NCBI GenBank assembly: GCA_038216465.1
Contig: JBBQQC010000014.1
Span: forward strand, 25,885 to 89,884
Direction: 5' to 3'
DNA length: 64,000 bases
DNA from: JACCZX01 sp038216465
GTDB taxonomy: Bacteria > Pseudomonadota > Gammaproteobacteria > Burkholderiales > Burkholderiaceae_F
A program made the position numbers and the translations under genes. This document shows, piece after piece, positions 43,782 through 52,237 of this stretch. The notes beneath the pieces were generated by a model. The model was not told the origin of the DNA and did not search any database. It was given only the letters and a program-made list of their open reading frames with translations. The first letter of the stretch is position 1; every line of letters begins with the position of its first letter.

Positions 43782-44234
43782 CTACGGCTTCTTGGCCGGC
43801 GGTGTCATGTTGTTAGGCAGCGGTGTGGCGGCCGGAGAGGTGCCCGGCGGCTGCGTGCCCGGCACTAGGCCGGGGGCCGCAGTGGGGCTCGAGGCCAGGT
43901 TGTTCTCGACTCGCTGCACGCCCTGCACGCCTTTGGCGACCTCGACCGCGCGCGTGACCTGAGCTGGCGTGTCGACAGTGCCTGTCAACTTGACGACGCC
44001 GCTGTTGGAATCGACGTTTATCTGCGTTCCTTTCACCTCTGAGTCCGCCAGCAGCGCGGTCTTAACTTTCGTGGTCAGCGTTGCATTATCTACGACAGCT
44101 GCTGCAGTATTGGTCGCCTGCTTGGCTTCGGTACGTACTTCCTGACGCTCTGCGCGATTGCACCCGCCCACAAACAGCGCGGCCGCGGAAATTGCGATTA
44201 CGGCGCGTAAAGCATGACTTCCGGTCTTGTCCAT
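43782..44234 (-). CDS. BON-domain lipoprotein
   Basis: This 150-residue lipoprotein has lipobox VGGC with the cysteine at C25, one BON domain (about residues 50-112) and a Pro-rich tail. BON domains bind phospholipid surfaces; OsmY-like proteins answer osmotic or envelope stress. A sigma-54 promoter lies 84 nt upstream of the predicted start. A second BON lipoprotein gene is at 60895. Confidence 0.85.
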   Translation of the reverse strand: MDKTGSHALRAVIAISAAALFVGGCNRAERQEVRTEAKQATNTAAAVVDNATLTTKVKTALLADSEVKGTQINVDSNSGVVKLTGTVDTPAQVTRAVEVAKGVQGVQRVENNLASSPTAAPGLVPGTQPPGTSPAATPLPNNMTPPAKKP

Positions 44235-44328
44235 TTGTGACTCCTCTGTTCACGTTATTTTCCAGGTTTCGCCCGGCGGGACACTGTGAATTGCAGTCCG
44301 CTGCCGACGCGAAGAGCAACCGTTCAAC

Positions 44329-44344
44329 GGCAAGTTATATGCCC
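44329..44344 (-). promoter_or_regulatory. Sigma-54 promoter of the BON lipoprotein gene
   Basis: The minus strand reads GGGCATATAACTTGCC with the required GG-N10-GC spacing. The predicted start is near 44318, giving an 84-nt leader. Confidence 0.65.
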
Positions 44345-44377
44345 GGCCGCCGCAGACACATCCGGGCGCCGCCGTGG

Positions 44378-45757
44378 CTAGGCAGCGCGGCGCTCTTTCG
44401 AAGGCGGCGCGCCCTCACCACCGTAATCCTTGAGCCGGTTGTAAAGCGTTTTCAGGCTGACACCCAGCGCGGCGGCGGTTCGCTCCTTGTGACCGTCGTA
44501 ATGTTCCAGCGTCGCAAAAATCAATGACCGTTCGACTTCGGCGAGCGTGGTCCCGACGCGCACTGACAAGATAGAAGCAGCGTCGGCTGATGATGAACGA
44601 CCCGCCTGCAATTCGAGCCATTCATCGCCGATCGCGGAGCCGGATGCCATTACATAGGCGCGCTGCACTACGTTGCGCAACTCGCGGACGTTGCCCGGCC
44701 AGTCATATTCGTTCATCCTTTCGTAGGCGGCCTTCGTGAAGCGTTTCTCCTTACCTTCCGCCTTGCAAATTTCTGCCAGGAAGTGATCGGACAGCAGCGC
44801 GATGTCTTCCCTACGCTCGCGTAAAGGCGGCAGCCGGATAGGAAACACGTTGAGTCGGTACAGCAGATCCTCCCGCAGCTTTCCTATCGTGACCGCTTGC
44901 TCGGGGATTCGATTGGTCGCACCCAGAACCCGGACATCAGCACGTTGGGTCTCCGTCGAACCGACACGATTGAAGGTTCCGGTCTCGAGCACCCGCAACA
45001 GCTTGACCTGCAGGTCGGCCGGCATTTCGGTTACCTCGTCCAGGAACAATGTTCCACCGTGGGCACGTTCGAAGAATCCAAGATGTTGCCGGTTGGCACC
45101 GGTGAAGCTGCCCTTTTCGTGGCCAAAAATTTCGCTCTCCATCAAATGCGGTGAAATCGCCCCGCAGTTGATTGCAAGAAACGGCCGGCTGCGGCGCCGG
45201 CTAAGCGAGTGAATCGTCTGGGCGACGAGCTCTTTTCCGGTACCGCTTTCGCCCTGTATCAGGACTGTCACGGCGGTAGCCGCTACTCGCGATACCTGCT
45301 CATACACCCGCTTCATCGACGGCGACCCGCCCCACATGTCACCGAAGCGCCCGCTGCGGTCGAGTTCACTGCGCAGATCCAGAATTTCGGCCTGCAGCTC
45401 GCCGGGGCGCATGATGCGTTCGAGAATGCCCTGCACCTGCGCCGGACTTACCGGCTTGATGAGGTAATCGGCGGCACCCAGCCGCAGCGCTTCAATCGAT
45501 GTCTCCAGACTTGCGTGCCCTGTAATCAAGACGACCTCAGTATCCGCGAGGGCGCCCTTGTCATTGAATAGCTCAATCCCTTTGCCGTCGGGCAGCACCA
45601 GATCGAGAAACACGACGTCCGGCACACTGGTTGCAAGCTGACGCCTGGCGTCTCGCATGGTGCGTGCAGTGGCCGCGGTGAACCCGTGGCTCGCAACGAG
45701 CTCGGCGAGCATTTCCGCTGTATCGGAATCGTCGTCGACGATGAGTGCGTGACCCAA
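44378..45757 (-). CDS. Sigma-54-dependent response regulator (intact GAFTGA-type loop)
   Basis: This 459-residue NtrC-class activator has a receiver domain with D52 and the K of YLIKPVSP, an AAA+ domain with Walker A GESGTGKE and the sigma-54 contact loop as GSFTGA, and a C-terminal Fis-type helix ending in LKTLYNRL. I chose a TTG at 45757 with AGGGGA upstream because it starts directly at the receiver; the frame remains open further up. No full sensor kinase lies beside it. It is a paralogue of the regulator at 59483 and is the likely activator of the local sigma-54 promoters. Confidence 0.9.
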   Translation of the reverse strand: MGHALIVDDDSDTAEMLAELVASHGFTAATARTMRDARRQLATSVPDVVFLDLVLPDGKGIELFNDKGALADTEVVLITGHASLETSIEALRLGAADYLIKPVSPAQVQGILERIMRPGELQAEILDLRSELDRSGRFGDMWGGSPSMKRVYEQVSRVAATAVTVLIQGESGTGKELVAQTIHSLSRRRSRPFLAINCGAISPHLMESEIFGHEKGSFTGANRQHLGFFERAHGGTLFLDEVTEMPADLQVKLLRVLETGTFNRVGSTETQRADVRVLGATNRIPEQAVTIGKLREDLLYRLNVFPIRLPPLRERREDIALLSDHFLAEICKAEGKEKRFTKAAYERMNEYDWPGNVRELRNVVQRAYVMASGSAIGDEWLELQAGRSSSADAASILSVRVGTTLAEVERSLIFATLEHYDGHKERTAAALGVSLKTLYNRLKDYGGEGAPPSKERRAA

Positions 45758-45885
45758 TTGAACTTCCCCTTTTGCCGCGCGATTTTGGACGCGGCCCCGC
45801 ACTTCGGCGCAGACGGTAACGATACCGCAGTTGCTCGCCCCGACAGCCGGGCAAACGTCGGTCAATTAGCTCTAAGGTGGGATTG

Positions 45886-45923
45886 AAAAAAGGCAAGCCG
45901 ACCTTGTCAGACTTGCCTTCTTT
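45886..45923 (-). terminator. Intrinsic terminator after the 78-residue protein gene
   Basis: On the minus strand AAGGCAAG and CTTGCCTT form an 8-bp stem with a 14-base loop, followed by a run of Ts. It lies 35 bp after the gene ending at 45958. Confidence 0.75.
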
Positions 45924-45957
45924 GCTGCGGCAGTCGCGTGGATGCGACGGCAAGAAG

Positions 45958-46194
45958 TTACATTACGTGGCGACCGGCCTCGACCACAGTCAACAGGAAA
46001 TTATGGGTGCCGAAAGCGTGGGCCAAGTCCGTCGCATAGGCGGCTGCGGCCGGCAATGAGCTCAGAACGGCCCCCGCAATCACCCGCCCCTGGTAGCCCA
46101 CTACCCAACAGCCTTTGCCCAGCTTGGTGAGCAAAAACTCGTTGCTGGTGGATTCCCCGAACGCCTTCTTGCTGCGTGGTTTTCTAGCTTTCAT
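45958..46194 (-). CDS. Small hypothetical protein, sigma-54 controlled
   Basis: This 78-residue protein starts with a basic segment (MKARKPRSKKAF). The rest is mixed and mildly hydrophobic, with an AAAYATDLAHAFG stretch. I do not recognise it. The ATG at 46194 has GGAG five bases upstream. A near-consensus sigma-54 promoter ends 40 bp upstream, and a terminator follows, so it is a single-gene unit. Confidence 0.75.
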   Translation of the reverse strand: MKARKPRSKKAFGESTSNEFLLTKLGKGCWVVGYQGRVIAGAVLSSLPAAAAYATDLAHAFGTHNFLLTVVEAGRHVM

Positions 46195-46233
46195 CGTCGC
46201 TCCATAGTTTTCGACAGGCGCACAACGGTAAAA

Positions 46234-46249
46234 AGCAAGGTGCATGCCA
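46234..46249 (-). promoter_or_regulatory. Sigma-54 promoter of the 78-residue protein gene
   Basis: The minus strand reads TGGCATGCACCTTGCT, one base from the TGGCACG-N4-TTGCT consensus. The predicted start is near 46223, 29 nt before the ATG. Confidence 0.75.
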
Positions 46250-46302
46250 GCAAGGGGTGGACTCCGACCCAAAGGCGCGCCGTGCCATAAAGCAATAGGC
46301 AT

Positions 46303-46318
46303 AGGCATATAGTTTGCT
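46303..46318 (+). promoter_or_regulatory. Sigma-54 promoter of the GlsB-YqjD-YqjE-lipocalin operon
   Basis: The plus strand reads AGGCATATAGTTTGCT with GG-N10-GC spacing. The predicted start is near 46329, 85 nt before the GlsB ATG. It is divergent from the site at 46234. Confidence 0.68.
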
Positions 46319-46413
46319 TTTACCGGCTTGCGGAGCGCGTACTCCTAACGTTGACACGCAGCGGCTCTGCCGGAAGCGATCGACCAACAACCAACCGAAT
46401 CGAGGTAAACGTA

Positions 46414-46686
46414 ATGATTAATTTCATCATTTGGCTCATCGTAGGCGGCGTCGTTGGCTGGCTGGCCAGTCTGATCATGCGGACAGATGCGCAACAAGGA
46501 ATATTTCTTAATATTGTTGTCGGCATCGTGGGGGCCGCCCTCGGCGGATGGTTGATCTCTCCGTTACTGGGGATGCCGACCATCAATCAAGACGCCTTTA
46601 GCTTCGGCGCACTCGTTGTGTCGTTGATCGGAGCAGTCATCTTGCTCGCGATCGTCAATCTTTTCCGGCGTGGCTCGGTGCGCTAA
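46414..46686 (+). CDS. GlsB/YeaQ/YmgE-family membrane protein
   Basis: This 90-residue protein has three hydrophobic, glycine-rich helices (IVGGVVGWLAS and related repeats), the pattern of the transglycosylase-associated GlsB/YeaQ family, which is linked to general and envelope stress. The ATG at 46414 has GAGG eight bases upstream. It is the first gene of a four-gene operon. Confidence 0.88.
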   Translation: MINFIIWLIVGGVVGWLASLIMRTDAQQGIFLNIVVGIVGAALGGWLISPLLGMPTINQDAFSFGALVVSLIGAVILLAIVNLFRRGSVR

Positions 46687-46744
46687 GCGCTCGAACCGCA
46701 CGGATGCACTGGATAGCTTGCTGTAAATCTCTTGAGGAGCACTA

Positions 46745-47080
46745 ATGGAAACGACCACTCCGAACACCGGTAATCTGGGTACGACCGGGAAATTGAACCC
46801 GAACCAAGCTGCCGACCGTGCTCACACTACCGTCGACCGCGTGGCGCAGGGTGCGCACGAGACCGTTGATCGCCTCGCCTCGAAGGCGGCGCCGCTGTTG
46901 GACCGTGCGCGGTCTACTGCGGCTGATGCCCAAGACACGCTGTACGCGAAGTACGATGACTTCATGGCGATGGAAGCAGAGTGGGCCGAGGCGGCCCGCG
47001 ATCAGATCCGCGCCCATCCGCTGAAGGTCGTCGGTATTGCTTTGCTCGCCGGCTTGCTGATTGGACGTTTGTCGAGTTAG
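46745..47080 (+). CDS. ElaB/YqjD-family (DUF883) membrane-anchored protein
   Basis: This 111-residue protein has an amphipathic, probably coiled N-terminal part and a single C-terminal membrane helix (GIALLAGLLIGRL), the form of ElaB/YqjD proteins. E. coli YqjD is a stationary-phase protein that associates with ribosomes at the membrane. An AGGAG sequence lies before the start. The neighbours match the YqjD-YqjE-YqjK order. Confidence 0.88.
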   Translation: METTTPNTGNLGTTGKLNPNQAADRAHTTVDRVAQGAHETVDRLASKAAPLLDRARSTAADAQDTLYAKYDDFMAMEAEWAEAARDQIRAHPLKVVGIALLAGLLIGRLSS

Positions 47081-47101
47081 TCACTTTGTCGGCTGATTTC
47101 G

Positions 47102-47617
47102 GTGGACATCGCGCGCGATACCGGGGCGGGCGGGGCGACGGCTTCAGCGTCCAACCGCCCCGCTTCCACTGAAAGGCAGCAATTCAGGCGGGCTGCCGCA
47201 GCCGCTCGAACTGCGCGGCGTGCTTCAATGCCCGGCGGGTCTGCTTCGCCGCGCCCGAGTGTGTCGCAGTTAATAGACGATGTGCGGGCCGCTTTGGCTG
47301 CGCGCCTGAACTTATTCGAGCTCGAGGCTAAGCGGGCGGCGCGGTCTGCTGCGCTGATGCTCGCATTTGCTGTTGCGGCGGCGCTGCTGGGTATCACTGC
47401 ATGGCTCATCCTGATCGGCGCGCTGATCTATGGAGTGATAGCCGTCGGCGTCTCTTGGGTCGTCGCGGCGATTGCTGCAATCGCACTACATGCCATCGCT
47501 GCATTTTTCCTCGTGCGCGCGGTGCGGTCATTGGTCGACAACCTGACGTTTGCGGCCACGCGTCGGACGTTCGCGAAAGCGGATGCCGCCGAGTCTTCCG
47601 ATGACACCAGCATTTGA
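47102..47617 (+). CDS. YqjE-like (phage-holin superfamily) membrane protein
   Basis: This 171-residue protein has an Ala/Arg-rich N-terminus and a core with two strong hydrophobic segments (about residues 85-142), as in YqjE-type proteins. It starts at a GTG 21 bp after the DUF883 gene, and its 3' end overlaps the next gene by 17 bp. Its role is unknown; co-occurrence with YqjD is the main clue. Confidence 0.75.
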   Translation: MDIARDTGAGGATASASNRPASTERQQFRRAAAAARTARRASMPGGSASPRPSVSQLIDDVRAALAARLNLFELEAKRAARSAALMLAFAVAAALLGITAWLILIGALIYGVIAVGVSWVVAAIAAIALHAIAAFFLVRAVRSLVDNLTFAATRRTFAKADAAESSDDTSI

Positions 47618-48503
47618 CGCCTTAAAGGCGGAGATTGCCGCAGCGGAGGCGACGGTCCATGCGGCTGATCTGCGGGTCGTGAATACGGCCCGGATGCTGC
47701 GCGCCAGTTGGCGCTCGAAAGGACCGGTCATTGTTGGCGCCGCTAGTGCCGCGCTCTTGCTGCGCCAGGTGCTTCGCGCACGGCGCAAAGTGCCACGGGA
47801 CCGCGTGCGCGGTCAGGGCATCGGAGCATGGCTGAGCGCGTATGGTCCTTACGTGTCCGCGCTCGGCCCCCAGGCATTGACGGCCGCCAGCGCCCTGGTG
47901 GCCGCGGTCATCGCGAAAAATGCCAAGAAGGCGTTGGCGAGCGCGGCGCACGTCGATCTGGACCGCTTTGCTGGTAGCTGGTTCGAGATCGCGCGCCTGC
48001 CCGATCCAAAAGACAAGGAATGCACTTCGGACGCGCGCGCCACGTATGCGCGAACCGACAACGGGCTTCGGTTGTTGAGCCTTTGCCGACGCGCGGACGG
48101 CAGCATCAGGCGCGCTACAGGACGCGCCCGCCTCGCGGACGACGCGACCCAAGCCCGCTTCAAGATTTCGTATTCGCATCCAGTGCTCGATGCCTTGCCT
48201 TTCGTGTGGTCGGATTACACGATCGTTGACGTTGCCGACGATTACAGCACCGCAATTGTGGGTGCGGCCGACCGCAAACACTTATGGTTGCTGTCAAGAC
48301 AACCCTTCGTCGCAGATAGCGCACGGCAGGATTTCCTAACCAAGGCGAGAGCACAGGGGTTCGACACTAGCGCACTAGTCTTTACTGAACATTCCGCCGC
48401 GCCCTCGCCCACAACTTCGACTGCGGGCGTGACGAAGGCCGAGGATGACGGCGCATTAACCGTGGACTCCGAGTTCCCGCGCACCGTTGTCAAGCACCCG
48501 TAA
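47601..48503 (+). CDS. YqjK-like region fused to a bacterial lipocalin (Blc type)
   Basis: In this 300-residue protein the first 115 residues hold an Ala-rich helical region with basic and hydrophobic parts, in the place where YqjK would be encoded. The rest is a lipocalin with the GSW motif at 125-127 and the YDYYW-like region replaced by VWSDYTIV. Bacterial lipocalins are normally lipoproteins with their own signal; none is visible here, and the N-terminal region may anchor the domain instead. I used the ATG at 47601; one at 47583 is also possible. A terminator follows at once. Confidence 0.8.
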   Translation: MTPAFDALKAEIAAAEATVHAADLRVVNTARMLRASWRSKGPVIVGAASAALLLRQVLRARRKVPRDRVRGQGIGAWLSAYGPYVSALGPQALTAASALVAAVIAKNAKKALASAAHVDLDRFAGSWFEIARLPDPKDKECTSDARATYARTDNGLRLLSLCRRADGSIRRATGRARLADDATQARFKISYSHPVLDALPFVWSDYTIVDVADDYSTAIVGAADRKHLWLLSRQPFVADSARQDFLTKARAQGFDTSALVFTEHSAAPSPTTSTAGVTKAEDDGALTVDSEFPRTVVKHP

Positions 48504-48533
48504 AAATGGGGACCGAAGTCCCCATTTTTTTTA
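48502..48533. terminator. Bidirectional intrinsic terminator
   Basis: AAAAATGGGGA and TCCCCATTTTT form an 11-bp stem with a 6-base loop, flanked by A and T runs. It can serve both the lipocalin operon and the convergent gene ending at 48545. Confidence 0.9.
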
Positions 48534-48544
48534 AGCCGCGGATC

Positions 48545-48988
48545 CTAGCGGCCTTTGCTCCGCGAACCGCTCAGTGTGTCGCGATCCGAGCCGGTGGACT
48601 CCGACGATCCCTGCGGGCGCGTTTGCTGCCCAGCACCTGAGGAACTCTTTGTCCCATATTGTGCATCCAGCTTTTCGCTCGAACCCTTGGATTGCTCGCC
48701 GTCCTGATTCATTTGCGGCGCATTCTGATCGTCGTCAGAGCCGAATCCTGATTGTTGGTTGGCCGTTTGTCCGGGCTGTGAGCCCTTTGAAGAAACCTCG
48801 TTTGACGACTGCCTTTCACGGGATCCCTGATCCGACTGACGCGCACCAGACTGCCCCTGCGAGCCGGCGGTGCTACCGGGCTGACCATGCGCGTTACGAT
48901 CGCCTTGTTGGTCCGGATTCTTGCCGCTCTGTCCCGTGTTCTGTTGCTGCTGGTTTTGTTTCGGTTGCTGCTGGTTTTGTTTCGTCAT
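48545..48988 (-). CDS. Gln/Ser/Gly-rich low-complexity hypothetical protein
   Basis: This 147-residue protein is almost wholly Gln, Asn, Ser, Gly and Asp, with no hydrophobic core, so it is probably disordered. It resembles small stress-induced hydrophilic proteins in composition only. The ATG at 48988 has GGGAG six bases upstream. A sigma-54 promoter lies 74 bp before the start. Confidence 0.75.
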   Translation of the reverse strand: MTKQNQQQPKQNQQQQNTGQSGKNPDQQGDRNAHGQPGSTAGSQGQSGARQSDQGSRERQSSNEVSSKGSQPGQTANQQSGFGSDDDQNAPQMNQDGEQSKGSSEKLDAQYGTKSSSGAGQQTRPQGSSESTGSDRDTLSGSRSKGR

Positions 48989-49061
48989 GTTCCGCTCCCT
49001 TTCGAGTTCAAAAAGGCAATATGACGCGGATGCACAGCGCCTATGCCCATGACACGCTGGT

Positions 49062-49077
49062 CGCAAGCCATGTGCCT
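49062..49077 (-). promoter_or_regulatory. Sigma-54 promoter of the Gln-rich protein gene
   Basis: The minus strand reads AGGCACATGGCTTGCG with correct spacing. The predicted start is near 49051, 63 nt before the ATG. Confidence 0.72.
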
Positions 49078-49124
49078 AACGCCGACGCAGAGGCGACTAC
49101 GAGCGCGATACCAATCCTGCGCGT

Positions 49125-49140
49125 GGGAACAGTGCTTGCA
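49125..49140 (+). promoter_or_regulatory. Sigma-54 promoter of the kinase-like gene
   Basis: The plus strand reads GGGAACAGTGCTTGCA; the -12 TTGCA is perfect and the -24 element is weaker. The predicted start is near 49151, 43 nt before the ATG. It is divergent from 49062. Confidence 0.58.
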
Positions 49141-49193
49141 TCGGCGGTTGCGTGCAATACGGCGACCGTGACTAACGTACGTTGACGCATCTC

Positions 49194-49892
49194 ATGAACA
49201 CGACCGTTTTCGGCGCCGACGCTGACCATCGATGCGGTACTCGCTGGCTGGCTCGGCTGGACGCCGCCGGGCGTTCCGAACTCACGGTTGCCCTGCTTAG
49301 CCGCTTCAACCACGATCTGCGTACACCGCTCAATACGATTCTCGGTTGGACACACTTATTACAAAAAGGCGGGCTCGATGCGGTGCGCGCAAAACACGTC
49401 GCAGACGTAATAGCGCGTAATTCACGCGATCAAACTCAGTTGCTGGAAGAATTCGTGGATGACGGCCGCGCAATCCTCGGTGCATTGCAGCTGCAGCTGG
49501 CCTCAGTAAAAAAGGACGAACTCGTGGCGCAGGCCATCGAGCGTGTGGGTGCGTTGCTGACCCTGCACGGCGTTTCGTTGAAACCCAAATTCGACGCCGC
49601 CGATGTTTCGGTCAGCGGAGATGCGCGCCGACTAACGCGTCTAGCCTATCGCCTGCTGGTCATTGTGATTCGCAGGGCGCGCGAAGCCACCACTGTAGAG
49701 ATTGAAACGGAGCTTGATCGAAGTCACTACGTCTTGGCGCTGTCGGGCATGGCTTACGAGCCGGATTGGTCGGAATCGGCACTCCTGGATTTGCGCATCA
49801 GCACGCTGGTTGCGGCTTTGCACAACGGGGAGCTCTGCGTCGGCCCGGATGCGACGCGGCCCTGTATCGAGCTCAGGCTACCAAGTTTGTAA
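49194..49892 (+). CDS. Histidine-kinase-like protein with decayed ATPase domain
   Basis: This 232-residue protein has a clear dimerisation/phosphoacceptor helix with H40 in RFNHDLRTPLNTILGW. The following ATPase domain keeps its length but has lost its motifs: the N-box position reads LLVIVIRRA, there is no DxGxG motif, and the G2 position reads LLDLR. It has no sensory or membrane domain. It probably cannot bind ATP and may act as a phosphotransfer or docking protein for the local response regulators. No clear ribosome site precedes the ATG. Confidence 0.8.
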   Translation: MNTTVFGADADHRCGTRWLARLDAAGRSELTVALLSRFNHDLRTPLNTILGWTHLLQKGGLDAVRAKHVADVIARNSRDQTQLLEEFVDDGRAILGALQLQLASVKKDELVAQAIERVGALLTLHGVSLKPKFDAADVSVSGDARRLTRLAYRLLVIVIRRAREATTVEIETELDRSHYVLALSGMAYEPDWSESALLDLRISTLVAALHNGELCVGPDATRPCIELRLPSL

Positions 49893-49916
49893 TTCAATAT
49901 TTTTTGGAGAGTTTTG

Positions 49917-50342
49917 ATGGCAGACAGCACGCTCGATTTGACGCTCTCAACGCCGCCAGTGACGGACAAGGGACACGGTACACGCGCATTAGGCCCAAGC
50001 GATACCTCGGATAGTGGCAGTGACCTACAGGGCCCGGGCATTTATGAAAGAGACGCCGACCTGCTCGGGCTCGACTCCGGCACTAATGAGGACGCGGGGC
50101 ACGCTCTAGGCGCTGGGCTCGACGTAGGCGACGCCAATCTCGACAGCGATAGCGACGCTGGCGGTACCGGTGAGCGGGCCAGTGCGGGTCGCGACATTGA
50201 AACCGAAGCCGGCAGCGACATCGCCCCTGATCGGCTAATTGGCTCGGAGCTACCGATGCCGGCCGACGCTTTGGATCGCATTACGGTCGATGCGGCTGAT
50301 GAGGATCACGATAACGACGAGTTGCCCGCAAATAGCCATTAG
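49917..50342 (+). CDS. Acidic hypothetical protein
   Basis: This 141-residue, highly acidic protein (Asp/Gly-rich) has an N-terminal segment with KGHGTRALGPSDTSDSGSD that I recall from hypothetical betaproteobacterial proteins. No domain is recognised. The ATG at 49917 has GGAGA six bases upstream. It follows the kinase-like gene by 24 bp and shares its promoter. Confidence 0.75.
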   Translation: MADSTLDLTLSTPPVTDKGHGTRALGPSDTSDSGSDLQGPGIYERDADLLGLDSGTNEDAGHALGAGLDVGDANLDSDSDAGGTGERASAGRDIETEAGSDIAPDRLIGSELPMPADALDRITVDAADEDHDNDELPANSH

Positions 50343-50408
50343 CGCAAGCAAGCCACGTAGCACGGCGTCGGTGCGCATCGGGCGCGTTACGCTTCCGTCA
50401 TTCACGCG

Positions 50409-51803
50409 ATGCCCCAGCCGCACTTTCGCTTAGAGCACGATACTTTCGGTGACATCGAAGTTGCCGAAACCCACTTGTGGGGCGCCCAAACCCAGCGCGC
50501 GCTGGCGCACTTCGCTATTTCCAGCGAGCGCATGCCGCCCGAGCTGATCCGCGCGCTGGCCCTAGTCAAACGCTCGGCTGCGCTGGTGAATTCGGAGCTG
50601 GGAATTATTCCTCCGGCGCACGCGGCTGCAATTGCGGCGGCGGCGGATGAAGTTCTGGCCGGCGAGCATCCCGAACAATTCCCGCTGTCGCTGTGGCAAA
50701 GCGGCTCCGGCACCCAAACCAACATGAACATCAACGAGGTGCTCGCGAATCGTGCATCGGAGTTGCTGGGCCACCCCCGCGGTATCGGTCGGTCCGTTCA
50801 TCCCAATGATCACGTCAATCGCGGCCAATCGACGAACGATGTATTTCCGACGGCGATCAACGTCGCGGTCGCGCAAGCGTTGACGCAGAAATTGCTGCCG
50901 GCTCTGGTAGCGCTGCGCTCGACCCTTGCGTCAAAAGCGGAACAGTTCGATCACATCATCAAGATCGGCCGTACGCACCTGCAAGACGCGACGCCGTTGA
51001 CGCTTGGTCAGGAGTTTTCCGGCTACGCAGCGCAACTCGAGTTCGCACAGAGCGCCATTCAACACGGCATCGACGCGCTGATGCCGCTCGCCATCGGCGG
51101 TACAGCAGTGGGAACCGGCATCGCCACGCATCGCGAATTCGGGACGCGTGTGGCAGCACAGATAGCCGCAGCGACCGCGTTGCCGTTCGTATCGGCACCG
51201 AACAAATTTGCTGCACTCGCTGCCAGCGATCCCCTAGTTTTTGCGCACGGAGCGCTGAAGACTCTCGCCGCGGGGTTGATGAAAATCGCCAATGATGTGC
51301 GGTTGCTGGCCAGCGGCCCGCGCTCCGGGATCGGCGAGATTGCTTTGCCTGAGAACGAGCCCGGCAGTTCGATCATGCCCGGCAAAGTCAATCCGACACA
51401 GAGTGAGGCGATGATCATGGTCTGCATGCAGGTATTCGGCAATGACGTCTCGATCAACATGGCCGGCGCGGCGGGAAACTTCGAGCTCAATGTCTGCCGG
51501 CCCCTGCTTGCGCACAATGCGCTGTCGAGCGTGCAGCTAATGGCCGATGCGATGTCAAGCTTCAGAGAGCATTGCGCCGTAGGGATCGTCGCGCGGCCTG
51601 ACCGCATTGCCGAAATGGTCGATCGCTCCCTCATGCTGGTGACGGCGCTGGCACCGCATATTGGATACGACAAAGCAGCACAAATCGCGCAGCGAGCTCA
51701 TCGGGACGGGACGACCCTGCGCGCGGCTGCGCTAGCGCTTGGCTACGTCACAACCGAAGACTTTGATCGCTGGGTCAGTCCCGATTCGATGATCGGCCGC
51801 TAG
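50409..51803 (+). CDS. fumC: Fumarate hydratase class II
   Basis: This 464-residue tetrameric fumarase converts fumarate to malate without an iron-sulfur cluster. Signatures are SGTQTNMNINEV, GRTHLQDATPLTLGQEFSGY and GSSIMPGKVNPTQ. It is the only evident metabolic enzyme in the sigma-54 region, and I see no sigma-54 site before it. Being oxidant-resistant, it suits a stress setting. Confidence 0.97.
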   Translation: MPQPHFRLEHDTFGDIEVAETHLWGAQTQRALAHFAISSERMPPELIRALALVKRSAALVNSELGIIPPAHAAAIAAAADEVLAGEHPEQFPLSLWQSGSGTQTNMNINEVLANRASELLGHPRGIGRSVHPNDHVNRGQSTNDVFPTAINVAVAQALTQKLLPALVALRSTLASKAEQFDHIIKIGRTHLQDATPLTLGQEFSGYAAQLEFAQSAIQHGIDALMPLAIGGTAVGTGIATHREFGTRVAAQIAAATALPFVSAPNKFAALAASDPLVFAHGALKTLAAGLMKIANDVRLLASGPRSGIGEIALPENEPGSSIMPGKVNPTQSEAMIMVCMQVFGNDVSINMAGAAGNFELNVCRPLLAHNALSSVQLMADAMSSFREHCAVGIVARPDRIAEMVDRSLMLVTALAPHIGYDKAAQIAQRAHRDGTTLRAAALALGYVTTEDFDRWVSPDSMIGR

Positions 51804-51806
51804 GCG

Positions 51807-52151
51807 CTATTTCTTGTCGCTGGTCTTGCTGTCGCTCGCCTGCGACGCGCCGGTTCCCGCACCGCTGTCCGTTCCGGTACCTGGCTTACCGCTCGATGCG
51901 ACCGTGCCTGCCTCCCCGCCGATCATGCCCGTGCTCGTGCCCTTCTTAGTAACGTCAGACCCCGTGCCGGGTGCGATTACGGGCGCGTTGGATGACGACG
52001 GCGTCGAGGTATTCGCCGGCGGAACACTGGTCGGCGCAGGAGATGAGGAAGCCGCGGGCTTCCGATCGCTGCAAGCCGCTAGCGCCAGCGTTGCCGCCAC
52101 CATGGCGATCGGCAGGATTTCGCAGGCCCTCAGAAACATTTTTGTAGTCAT
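51807..52151 (-). CDS. Small Ser/Thr/Gly/Pro-rich lipoprotein
   Basis: This 114-residue protein has a signal ending in lipobox LAAC (cysteine about residue 27), followed by a low-complexity Ser, Thr, Pro and Gly tail. No domain is recognised. The ATG at 52151 has GGGGA six bases upstream. It lies 86 bp after the DUF2383 gene and may share its sigma-54 promoter. Confidence 0.7.
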   Translation of the reverse strand: MTTKMFLRACEILPIAMVAATLALAACSDRKPAASSSPAPTSVPPANTSTPSSSNAPVIAPGTGSDVTKKGTSTGMIGGEAGTVASSGKPGTGTDSGAGTGASQASDSKTSDKK

Positions 52152-52237
52152 GATGTCTCCCCTGGTAGACCCCAAACTCTACGCCTTCGCGCTGCCGGCT
52201 GCGCCGCTTCAAAAAGTCGGCGCGCCGGCAGCAGTCG

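Noticed and set aside
45758..45957. Sigma-54 promoter for the intact response regulator gene at 44378
   Set aside because: The only candidate with correct GG-N10-GC spacing lacks the GGCA and TTGC context, so I did not call it.
49041..49190. Possible 49-residue membrane peptide on the minus strand between the divergent sigma-54 promoters
   Set aside because: It has a hydrophobic segment but no ribosome site, and covers both promoters; not supported well enough.
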